From NCBI GenBank assembly GCA_020091685.1, contig CM034613.1:387177-451176 (forward strand): a DNA stretch of 64,000 nucleotides, read 5' to 3'. The notes beneath the pieces are model-generated. The model was not told the origin of the DNA, did not search any database, and saw only the letters and a list, made by a program, of their open reading frames with translations. Numbering within the stretch: the stretch's first letter is position 1; each line of letters opens with the position of its first letter. The translations under genes and the position numbers were made by a program. Of the stretch, positions 55,697-64,000 are shown piece after piece. This stretch comes from Lutjanus erythropterus (lineage: Eukaryota > Chordata > Actinopteri > Lutjaniformes > Lutjanidae).

Positions 55697-56657
55697 TAGT
55701 GATGTGTCGGTCATGAACGATCCGGTTCTTAGAGCCGGCTCTTTGAAGTGAACGATGGGAACTGGCTCTTGACTGGGAACCGACTTGTTTTTTTCTCCTC
55801 TTTTTTTCTGTTAAAGTTGCACGTGATTGGTGGCGTGTGTGTGTCCACACTGAGTAGAAGGGGGAGGGGAGGAGTTATAGACACACAGCACAGTGTGCAC
55901 ATGAACAAGTGGGAGGGAGATTAGAGAGAACATGCTCTACAGACAGAGACAACATGCTTGAAAGGTGAAAAAAAAAATACACTCGTTCAAGATGAACTGC
56001 ACCTCGCCTGGAAAGTAGACGAGATCAGGCAGCCACAGCAGGAGGTGGAGACGAAAATCTGCAGTTAAGTTGGACAGTTTTCAACAGACTTAAGAGAGAG
56101 AAGAGGAAGAGACACTAACATTCGGTTAGATCACCTGTAGGTTACCTGAAGTCTGCAGATCATGCTCATAGCTGAAGAAATAAAGTGCGTTCTTGATCGC
56201 TGATTGAGGTTAAAATAGAAGAGATCCCCCTTCTGATGCATGTAACATCTGTTCTTTTATCTGCCTTGTAAAACCCTTTGTTACTGTTATTCTTATAAGT
56301 CATATATATAACCTTTATTATTATCAGACAAAATATCTGCTTGTTGACAGATTAAAACTTCATTGCACTAGAGAAGACTAATATATCCAGTTTTAAATAT
56401 TACAATTACACAGAAAATTAGTATTTTATATAATATGTGGTGTTTGTTGTCAAAATTAAGCACTCTGCTTAATTTTGTAGCACTCTCCACCATGCTGTTT
56501 TTTACATTAGTATTTAATTTTACATTATTTTAGTAATAAATTAATTTAAGCAACAAAAAATCTGAGGAGCCACTTGGGAACCAAAAGAGCCGGCTCTTTT
56601 TAGTGAGCTGAGCCAAAAGAACCAGCTCACTAAAAAGAGCTGGAATTCCCATCACTA
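55697..56657. mobile_element. Nonautonomous hAT-like #2
   Basis: The ends are TAGTGATGTGTCGGTCATGA and, reversed, TAGTGATGGGAATTCCAGC, each followed by AGAGCCGGCTCTT-type blocks. This fits a common fish family rich in GAGCCGGCTC. 961 bp, no transposase frame. A target duplication is not obvious (CACAATCT on the left, CGCCATAT on the right). Its core 55984-56457 matches hAT #1. Confidence 0.75.
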
Positions 56658-56904
56658 CGCCATATCAATAGAAAATGAGGGAAAAAATTGTTATCAGTCA
56701 AATTCATTGTTAACTTTATTTGCTACCCATTTTATCTCTTTTTGACAAATGTATTACATTCCAAATATGAGTGTAAGGATGTTGAGTCTGTAGCCAGAAC
56801 CGTAACTGATTTAGGAGCATACAGAATGTTTAAGAGGTTCAGGATTACACAGTATTATTAACATGATATCAATATGGTGTTATTGTAGCTGTGTCATCTG
56901 TAAT

Positions 56905-57105
56905 GGAACATACAGTGATGGTCAGTTATGAATGTACCTTCAGTGACTCTCGCAGCCCAGCAGTTCACTTCAGCTCACTTCAGTTCCAACCACCCAACAC
57001 AGAAGAAAAAAACACCATCCTGTCACTGTCCTCTGTCTCTGGTGGCTCAAACATGTCTGGACATGTCCAATAAAGCTCCATGTTTCAGGTTGTTTTCGGG
57101 TCATA
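56905..57105 (+). repeat. Duplicated segment P, copy 2
   Basis: Direct-orientation partner of 13567-13785. It contains a perfect p53-family consensus and a CAATAAAGCTCC polyadenylation-like sequence just after it. Coding frames are not shared with copy 1. The segment abuts an L1 scrap at 57120. Confidence 0.75.
57049..57068. promoter_or_regulatory. Perfect p53-family response element
   Basis: AAACATGTCT then GGACATGTCC: both decamers fit RRRCWWGYYY with zero spacer, the classical high-affinity arrangement for p53/p63/p73. It lies about 2 kb beyond the last mucin exon. Function is inferred from the motif only. Confidence 0.5.
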
Positions 57106-57119
57106 GCGGTGTTTGACAC

Positions 57120-57262
57120 TGTCTCATTGACTGAAAAAGCTGATATATCCCCCAGTAATGTCAGTGTCAGGTTGGTTGGGATCTCCACCCTCTCAATGCT
57201 CTTTATAATGTCCAAAATAGATCTCCAGTGCTGTTCCAGACATCTATGTGTCCAGAACAAGA
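57120..57262 (-). pseudogene. Short L1-like ORF2 C-terminal scrap
   Basis: Minus-strand peptide MFWTHRCLEQHWRSILDIIK followed by IPTNLTLTLLGDIS resembles the LFW...C...W...I...P.LLG motif near the end of fish L1 ORF2. Only about 45 codons. Confidence 0.4.
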
Positions 57263-57434
57263 GTCCCTTTAGGACAATACTCTGAATAACTACTACTTAT
57301 CTTATGGAGGTGATAAAGTGTCAAGTAAACCCTGTTCTTGGCTAAATCTGATGCATTTACCAGAAATGTTTATTATTGTGCAACGTCCCTGTTGAATTAA
57401 TAATTTAATCAACTAAAATGAATCACTCTGAAAC

Positions 57435-59128
57435 AGAAAACTCTTTCTTAAACTTTTTATTTACATAAAGTGCATCCAAAGCATTACAGTTGAAACAACA
57501 CTAGTAAAAAAATCACAATCCTGGCAGTCATACTGCATCTTCTGCCACCACTCTCCTTCTGATTTCCATCACCATCCCTGGCTGACAGAGATGAACTTAC
57601 TTCAAAACATTCATGTTCAAACTAACATCGTAGGCAGTGAGCTTTCCATCTACCAGTGTTGTCTCAGTGCCAAGATCTCTGTGCCTCTTCCAGTCAGAGG
57701 TAAAGCTGTGGTTACAGACACATACTGATCATAATCAAGTGTATATAGTTTTCTAATGTCATTTTACATTGGTGACAGGCGTGTGACATCATGTAACATC
57801 ATTATCACTTGTTGGTGTCCCAGTGATTCAGTCACATTAATAATGAGCCACTACCTTTTGAAGGAGGCAGCTGGAGAAACAGTCCAAGTGGCTCTGTGGA
57901 GAACTGTCATTATTGGGGGTTCAGAGTTGGATGATGTGTAACTGTGGGCTGAGTTCAGTTACTTTCTTAAACTCTGTGCCTTTCATGTATCTAAGTGTTC
58001 TAATCTGGCTGCAGGCTATGAGCAGATACCCTCTTCTAGGAACAGCAATATTTGCAAACTGATCCTCAAAAAATAATGTTAATTGTATAACAGGAGCACA
58101 TTCTGACACTGACACAGCAGAAAGTACTGGCCTTGCAAGGTGAGGAAATAGCTGTTGAATATTCATGTGTGGCTAAACTGAGGAATAAAAAATAGTTCAC
58201 TGAAAATATTTTCTTATTATTTTTGACAGTTCAGGTTTAGTTTTTTAGTCTGCAAAACACTGCCGGAGTTTCACAGGAAAACAGCGCTGCAGAATCTCCC
58301 AAACAATGGAAGTGAATGGCTGTCTGGTGTAATCAAAGTCTCCTAAAGCCCCAACATGCTGTTCAATTGCACACGCTCACACCGTAACGCCACATACACC
58401 CAGTTCAGACAGTGCACACCTGCATGAGAACGTGGCTCCAAGCTAAAGATCTACAGTGAAGATGCAGGCTAAAAACACTTGGATTACACCAGATGAGCAG
58501 TATGGAGATGTTTTATGTTTTTTTAATGTTTGGTCACCATTCACCTCCATTGTTTGCTGGAGTTTCACAAGAAAACAGTGTTGCAGAATCTCCCAGTGTT
58601 TTGTGGACTAAAAAACTAAAAGCGATGTTCAGTCAGCATGAGGATGAATAAAAAGTGACCGAGAATTTTCATCTTTGGGTGAACTATCCCTTTAATTTCA
58701 TAATGATCCTTACTCTCTGAATTCAAGCAACAGAAGTTAAGTGCTTAAGTTAAGTGTTTGCAAATACTACTGGTCCCTTTTTGGGTGAACTAAATATACA
58801 AAAGTAGTCTTACACGAGAACAGTAAAGTGCAGTACACCAATGATTATAATAATTCCAATACAACACTGTGAACTACAGCCTCAGTGTCAACAACACTGA
58901 ACTTTGGAAGCTTCATAAATGGAGCATTTATGACAGGCCTGTTTGATAGAATCATAAATATTGAATATACATATATTTGAGCACTGTACAAGCAGTTTAC
59001 AAGCTCAATAAATACATCAAGCAATAACATAAAGACTTAGATATTTGTGTTAGGCAGCAAAAATACATAAAAGCAAGTGACCATAATCAAGAGGCAGTCT
59101 TCATCAGTTTGACTTCATCTGTCAGTGC
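57435..59128 (-). other. Candidate 3' untranslated region of the mucin-like gene
   Basis: Sequence after the stop at 59129. The nearest canonical signal on the minus strand is AATAAA at 57456-57461. An ATTAAA at 58692-58697 would give a shorter transcript of about 0.45 kb. A MITE occupies 58220-58697. Which signal is used cannot be told from sequence. Confidence 0.35.
58220..58697. repeat. MITE with GGGATAGTTCACCC terminus
   Basis: The right end, reversed, reads TTAAAGGGATAGTTCACCCA, a terminus shared by very common fish DNA transposons. Inside, GGAGTTTCACAGGAAAACAG and GGAGTTTCACAAGAAAACAG occur as two similar blocks. The left end is not clearly defined. Confidence 0.6.
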
Positions 59129-59173
59129 TCAGGCGTCCCAGGATGCCCTGATCTGAGGCCTGTTTATCCTCAT
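59129..59173 (-). CDS. Mucin-like gene, last coding exon
   Basis: Follows acceptor TTTCCTACAACAG and reads 14 codons, MRINRPQIRASWDA, then TGA. The R-I-x-R-P-[QE] motif at the extreme C-terminus resembles the end of human MUC3/MUC17 cytoplasmic tails, as I recall them. This is the strongest clue to the family. Phase 0 joins it to the exon ending at 59279. Confidence 0.6.
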   Translation of the reverse strand: MRINRPQIRASWDA

Positions 59174-59242
59174 CTGTTGTAGGAAAGAAGCAGAGACACA
59201 ATGATTGAAATGAGGAAAACAAACAGCACTGATGACCATGTT

Positions 59243-59261
59243 GTGTGTGTGTGTGTGTGTC
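59243..59261. repeat. Short (GT)n in the last mucin intron
   Basis: Nine GT units inside the 105-bp intron. On the minus strand they read as His/Thr codons if the intron is retained. Confidence 0.9.
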
Positions 59262-59278
59262 TGTAAATGTGCACTGAC

Positions 59279-59436
59279 CGGCTCGCTGGATCTGAATCCA
59301 CCATTAGAAAATGGATCATTGTATCTGGGTGGTTGGGAGGGATGGTTCACTGACGGGCTCAGCTGTCTGTTGTCAGTGTGCTGAGATGGTCGCGTCATTG
59401 AGTAGAGAGGTACAGGTCGGCTGTAGTCAGCAGGAC
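59279..59436 (-). CDS. Mucin-like gene, cytoplasmic tail exon
   Basis: 158-nt exon with acceptor CACATGCAG and donor GTCAGT. Together with one base from the preceding exon it reads GPADYSRPVPLYSMTRPSQH through NDPFSNGGFRSSEP. It is Pro/Ser/Tyr-rich with several possible phosphorylation sites (ADYS, PLYS, PRYND) and forms the middle of the cytoplasmic tail. No repeat or TE similarity. The donor lacks a strong +5 context but is canonical GT. Confidence 0.7.
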
Positions 59437-59439
59437 CTG

Positions 59440-61050
59440 CATGTGTGAATGAAAGGTTTCTGTAATCTACATTCAGCACAGTGGTGAGGGATTATGGGTT
59501 AGATTTCTGTTAATGCTTGTAAAATGATGACCAGCACACAGATGTATACTGCTTTTCAAAGACAAAGAGCTCTAATTATGGAATCACTAAAGTAGATAAA
59601 AATGGTTTAAAGTTTTCAGGGCAGCTGGCAGACAAAGTGAAAACCATTAAAAATTCATGTTAGCTAAAAATGAGCTGCATGAGCTGTACTCTGCGTGTGG
59701 ATGATCTTTACAGAATGTGAGAGGAAACAACAAAATGTGTTCTTTCAGCTCAACTTAAGAACACCACAGCCCAATCTGAAATCTGAAAATCTTGTGTGGC
59801 CCAAACCTTTAATCCCAATTCTGATCAACACACGAGGCTAATTGTACCAACAACAAGATATAGGACACGTTCCAGTGTTAATGTGGTAGGTGGCCAAATA
59901 CAGTGTAACACCTGTTAATCTAGGTCATATGAATGAAGAACAGCACATAATTTTAATTTAAACTGGTTTGTTTTATTAATTCTAATTACTTTATTAAAGG
60001 GCCACACTTTAAGAATCACTGCTGTATTTTATCTGTTAAGTTGTTGCAGCAACTTTTGAGTTGATACCATTTATTACACAAATTTGGTGCAAAATCTAAT
60101 CATTTTTGGCCACTCAAGAATTTATAATATTCATCCAAAATTCCACATTAAGACACCAAGACCTCAAGGAAAACCACAGACAAAATTCATGCTGTGATTT
60201 GGTATAAAAAACTACATTTGGAGAATTCTGAAAAAAATGCATTTTGCAATTTGCAATCAAATTACATGTGATTGGATTGTGAGCAGGTCTGATATGTGGA
60301 TTGCTCAGAGACACCCTTATTGTTAGTATACGTATGAAAGTCATCCTCCTGGGATCACAATTCTGCATTTCTCCTCATTTATAGACAGATTTTCACACAT
60401 TTTTTCTGTTTCTGGCATTATATAGCATGTGTAACTTTTCCACTTCAACAACAATACAGCTACACAAATCCAGACATCCTGGAAAGGAGACTTCCTGTTT
60501 CCTGGTTTCCTGGAAAGTTTTAAAGGAAATGGCCATGCATTTTGTAAAATCCTACTTGTCAGTTTTCCTTTAAGGGCAAAATCATGCCAGAAGGGTGACT
60601 AATTCTGTATTCTTTTCTGAGAAGTAAACTTAGAATTTAACTTAAAAATGCTGTTGCAGTGTTCTTATTATTTAGTTTAGTTGAAAAAGTGACTTTTTCA
60701 GATTTCATACAGTTTTACTACAGCTGACCCTGTGTATAGGACTTACATCAGCAGTACACATGTCAGTGTTGGTCATCAACCACATTTGGTCGACGTGTAG
60801 ATATGATGTCTGAGTGACAATGACACATTTGGTGGCATTTGGTCAATAGCTGCGCTGCAGTAGCTGCATCTGACTATAAAGGAAGGAATCTCTGTCTGTA
60901 TGTGTGTATGTATCCTTCAGATATGTCAAGAACCAAACATCTGGGTGTATTACTCAGGACCCAAGGGACCAGCTCTCAACAACGCCGCAAGCAGCAATAC
61001 CAGCAATACCGCTAAGCAATCATCCCGCTCCGACCAGACACTGCACTGGT
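59440..61050. other. Intron of the mucin-like gene
   Basis: 1621-bp intron between the two cytoplasmic-tail exons. Unassigned unique-looking sequence; no nested gene was recognised. Confidence 0.6.
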
Positions 61051-61057
61051 GACTTAC

Positions 61058-61152
61058 CAGTATTATACGTGCCAGATGGGGTGTTGGATCTGGACCACGT
61101 GAAGTCCTCATTCAGCCACTCATTCACCAGCTTCTCTTTCATGTCTTTCTTC
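61058..61152 (-). CDS. Mucin-like gene, juxtamembrane cytoplasmic exon
   Basis: 95-nt exon with acceptor GTGCCTGCAG and donor GTAAGTC. Joined to the two bases from the transmembrane exon it reads QKKDMKEKLVNEWLNEDFTW then SRSNTPSGTYNTG. A basic stretch (KKDMKEK) just inside the membrane fits a stop-transfer signal, followed by an amphipathic acidic/aromatic segment. Phases (2 in, 1 out) match both neighbours exactly, which supports a real gene. The intron before it is 677 bp and the one after it 1621 bp. Confidence 0.75.
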
Positions 61153-61829
61153 CTGCAGGCACAGAGGAAACTTTTCAGCATTTCAGCTTCAAATACAAAC
61201 GATGTACAGAAAATACACTCATCTTAAACACAACCTCAAAGCTTTTGTGGTCACGTTATTGTCCACAGTCTTCTGCAACAACAGACTTCAAAATATTCTC
61301 CTTGCATTAAATGTAAATTTAGCCTGAATGTGCCAAATACTTGAGGATCAGATAACTGATAGATCTCTGATTGTAACTTTAGAGCTAACTCTAATCTACA
61401 AACCCTCACTGGTGTCTCTTCAAGAACATTCAATAACAAATATGAGCAACATTATATAGTGAAATTTACACTACATCATTCTAGGAAACTGATCATGTAA
61501 ACGGCTTTTCTTCCTATGTTACCTAAAATAGTGACATATTGTAATCACTTGATGATACAAGTTAATTATCTGTGTTGGACTATAGATTCACTGTAAATAT
61601 AGTCTAACTGACTAATTTATGTTCCTAATTTCTTCTGTTCTAATTCTGCTTTCTAAAGCAGCACACATCACAGATGGATGTGAAGTACTTTGAGAACACA
61701 GCAGACCCATCAGCCTCATGGTGTAACAATTCATGTATGATCCCAGGCTGGATTAATACCCCTGAGCTGTACATACAGTCGTATTATCACATGCGGACTA
61801 ACAGCCAATAATGTTGGAGCACAGCTTAC

Positions 61830-61991
61830 TGTGATTGCTTTTGTTTGTTCATCAGCGTGTATGCGATCAAAGCTCCCACAGTCACCAGCAGACAAGCAAG
61901 GGTTACACTTAACCCCGCATAGAAAGCAGTCTTCTGTATGGGCAGGCTGCAGTCGTCACTCAGGTACCAAGTGGACTCCACAGTTTGACAC
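61830..61991 (-). CDS. Mucin-like gene, transmembrane exon
   Basis: 162-nt exon with acceptor CCTCTGTTTCAG and donor GTAAGC. It reads CQTVESTWYLSDDCSLPIQK, a short Cys-containing extracellular segment, then a helix of about 23 residues (TAFYAGLSVTLACLLVTVGA LIAYTL), then MNKQKQS. In membrane mucins such a segment follows the SEA and EGF-like domains. The protein is therefore a type I membrane glycoprotein, probably epithelial and apical. The large PTS repeat, SEA and EGF exons are not in the window and should lie to the right of 62000. Single-pass receptors of other families remain possible. Confidence 0.72.
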
Positions 61992-62229
61992 CTGAAACAG
62001 AGGAGGAAGAACAAAGTCAAACTACAGTGAACAACTGCACTCAACAACTCCAGTAAAGCAGCACAAAGACATTTTTTATCAAAAATAAAGTGTGTGATTG
62101 TTGCATCTGCTGCTGCTCTCCAAACCAACTTCTGAAAGAGTCGCAGCAGGAAGTGTTGAGATTCACATCTGAAGACATCACCCAACAGTGGTGGTAACTG
62201 AATGATGCATTCAAGAGATATGGTGGTGT

Positions 62230-62660
62230 TTTACTAATGGCCACAAGGTGGAGCTAGTGGTGCCATGCTTCAGTATATCACATGCATATTTCTGGAGAAA
62301 CTGTGTACCAAGTTTCATCTTATTTAAGACAAAAGGTTTGCATCAGGCCACGCCTACAAAAGTTTGACAAACAATAAATGATCCCCAAAAACTGACTTGG
62401 TGAAACTTAAAAGAAATGTGTGTCAAATAAAGCAAGTGAAATCTTTAAAAACACATCCAAAATGGAAGATTTTTATAGGCATGAATGGGTGTGGCCAAAA
62501 TAAGTTGAATCAGCTTCAAGGAACTGTAGGGAAATGTTTCTCCTCCTCCTAACAGTTGATGAGTTATTAGCCAAAACATAAAATGCTTAATATTTGACCA
62601 AATGGTGGCGCTACTGAATACATGCTTTAATATGTTGAGCATATGTTCATGGGACACCTG
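62230..62660. repeat. Fish repeat with GGCCACAAGGTGGAGCTA
   Basis: GGCCACAAGGTGGAGCTAGT at the start and AAATGGTGGCGCTACTGAAT near the end are characteristic of a widespread fish repeat. It lies in an intron or upstream flank of the mucin-like gene. Confidence 0.45.
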
Positions 62661-62761
62661 TGTACAACATGTACAGACATGATGTCTTTAGTATGTATAG
62701 TATTTGGGATTTGGATGAATATATCCACACTTGTTTACTATAGACCACCTTTATAAAAATA

Positions 62762-62960
62762 TGAATTGCAGTGGCTGTGTCAGTCTGTGGGGACTTGACT
62801 TTGGGAACTGGAGGTTCAAGTCCAACATGGACCACAGGACGGAGTGTGGACTGGCTGCTGCTGAGTTGTCCTCAAGCAAAGCACAGAAGCTTTATGAGCG
62901 CTCGGGTGTCTGGACTGCTTCAGCATCTCTCTACTCTTCAGGCCCATGTGTGTGTATTCA
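62762..62960 (+). repeat. tRNA-derived SINE-like fragment
   Basis: CAGTGGCTGTGTCAGTCTGTGG and GGTTCAAGTCC (62813-62823) look like degenerate A and B boxes of a tRNA-type promoter, followed by CCTCAAGCAAAGCACAGAAG. Not a functional tRNA. Confidence 0.4.
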
Positions 62961-62989
62961 TTTCTATTAATAAAGTAAGTGAATCAAAA

Positions 62990-64000
62990 TGAAATATTTT
63001 CCTGAATGAGTTTAGTTTCCACTGTTTTAAACCTGAAGTGGGTTCGATGATATAATCGCTGTAAGGAGTCAGTGATATCTTGTAGATTTGTAATTCTTAA
63101 AATGTCATAAAAAAGTCTTTTTGATATTTCCACTGTCTGAACTGTTCATATTCTCCACAATAATATAATTAACTACCATTCTGGTTGCACCCTCAACAGC
63201 TGAATGGAGGAGGGTTGAATACTGAAAAGGACTCCTGTCACTCCATCTTCTAAACATGTTTCTGTCACAACATTTTAATAATGTCTTTAGGATCCTACTT
63301 CCTACTTTTTTACTGGGCACACTCATGCACACCGAAAGGTATTTTTTGGCAAAAAAAGGTATCTACAACTTAAATTATTGTTTCCCTATCCCCTCCTCCC
63401 CAGACCCAAAGCTCAGGAATGCTGCTGGAACACTGCATTTATCTTTCATAACAAACCTGTGTTGAACAATGGGGAATAACCTTGGACCTTCTAACAATTA
63501 ATGTTTATAAAACTTTGACTGTAGGCTACGTTTAGTGGATGTCTTATCAGTGTTTTACTGTTATAGAAGTGTTGAGTTGGCTTCCAGTCAGTGAATAACT
63601 GACTAATCAGACAATAAACTGGAGACACCTTCTGTCACAGGGACTATAACAGAGGCTCTTTTAAGTACTTTGCCAACTGTTTGTACACGTAAAAGAAACA
63701 AAAAGAATTCAAAGACAATCTCCTTTACTAGATTCTTGAGTTTTGAAAAAGTTTTACAACTGATAATGCTTTCTTTAGATCATTTACTTTTCTTCTTTGA
63801 ATGAACTTGAATCTTTGAGTTTTGGAACCCCCGCAAAAAAGATCTTATTTTCAAGAGATTACACATCACACGTATGAAATGTATATTCTATTTTTGCCAC
63901 ACTGAGAATACTGCCCCATCACATACAACTGGTGTCCTTTTTTCACCCCTGCCATTTCAAAAGCCACCACTTCCATTATACATAATCCAAATTAACTATA
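62990..64000. other. No recognised gene
   Basis: AT-rich sequence. I searched the minus strand for EGF/SEA exons of the mucin-like gene and found none that I could support. Confidence 0.45.

Noticed and set aside
55317-55850. 177-codon minus-strand frame with a hydrophobic stretch as a membrane protein
   Set aside because: It spans the Rex1 5' region and a poly-T tract and runs into hAT #2; the hydrophobic run is largely translated T-rich sequence.
1-64000. CRISPR arrays, bacterial operons or phage modules
   Set aside because: No regularly spaced identical repeats with unique spacers, no ribosome-binding-site/ORF organisation, and clear vertebrate retrotransposons and introns.

Overview
The window looks like ordinary nuclear DNA from a ray-finned fish, most likely a percomorph teleost. 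It is AT-rich and intron- and repeat-dominated, with CA/GT microsatellites. It carries the retrotransposons Rex1 and Rex3, a fish L1, a Ty1/copia-like element, PIF/Harbinger, Tc1 and many hAT-type elements. Almost every long open frame belongs to a transposable element (TE), and nearly all of these are broken. There are no operons, CRISPR arrays, rRNA genes or recognisable tRNA genes.

Only one host protein-coding gene is convincing. It is the 3' end of a membrane mucin-like gene (MUC3/MUC12/MUC17 type) on the minus strand, with four phase-compatible exons between 61991 and 59129. They encode a short juxtamembrane Cys segment, one transmembrane helix and a cytoplasmic tail ending in an R-I-x-R-P-Q motif. 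Its upstream exons lie beyond the right edge. A second, weaker host signal is a CpG-rich segment at 8870-9520. It contains the palindrome TCTCGCGAGA and a good minus-strand splice donor at 9218/9217, so it is a candidate TATA-less promoter plus first exon.

Layout. 1-8 kb: dispersed DNA-transposon relics, a Tc1 fragment, an LTR remnant inside a MITE, and an AT-rich minisatellite. 8-10 kb: CpG-rich promoter candidate. 10-29 kb: sparse relics, including a hAT with half a BED finger (16.0-16.6 kb), a rearranged hAT MITE carrying a palindromic Harbinger-like MITE (17.3-17.7 kb), and an LTR copy (23.7-24.1 kb). 29-32.1 kb: hAT 5' end, a second copy of that LTR, and a GC-rich proline-repeat internal region. 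32-35.7 kb: little that is recognisable. 35.7-42.8 kb: a copia-like retrotransposon split by a LINE relic, a PIF/Harbinger element with an intact Myb-like ORF and a damaged transposase, and a 5'-truncated L1. 43-47 kb: a CCAAT-bearing minisatellite and unassigned DNA. 47.2-51.0 kb: a hAT relic holding Rex3 and an LTR. 51.4-55.6 kb: nearly full-length Rex1 interrupted by a 1054-bp hAT. 55.7-56.7 kb: a second hAT sharing the first one's core. 56.9-57.3 kb: a duplicated segment with a consensus p53-family site. 57.4-62 kb: the mucin 3' end.

The genes do not form a pathway. The region is best read as a TE nest of successive insertions beside a mucin gene. The most unusual items are the triple target-site duplication at 17.3 kb, the shared core of two hATs with different ends, the duplicated p53-type site, and the CWG (rather than TWA) target duplications of the Harbinger-like elements.
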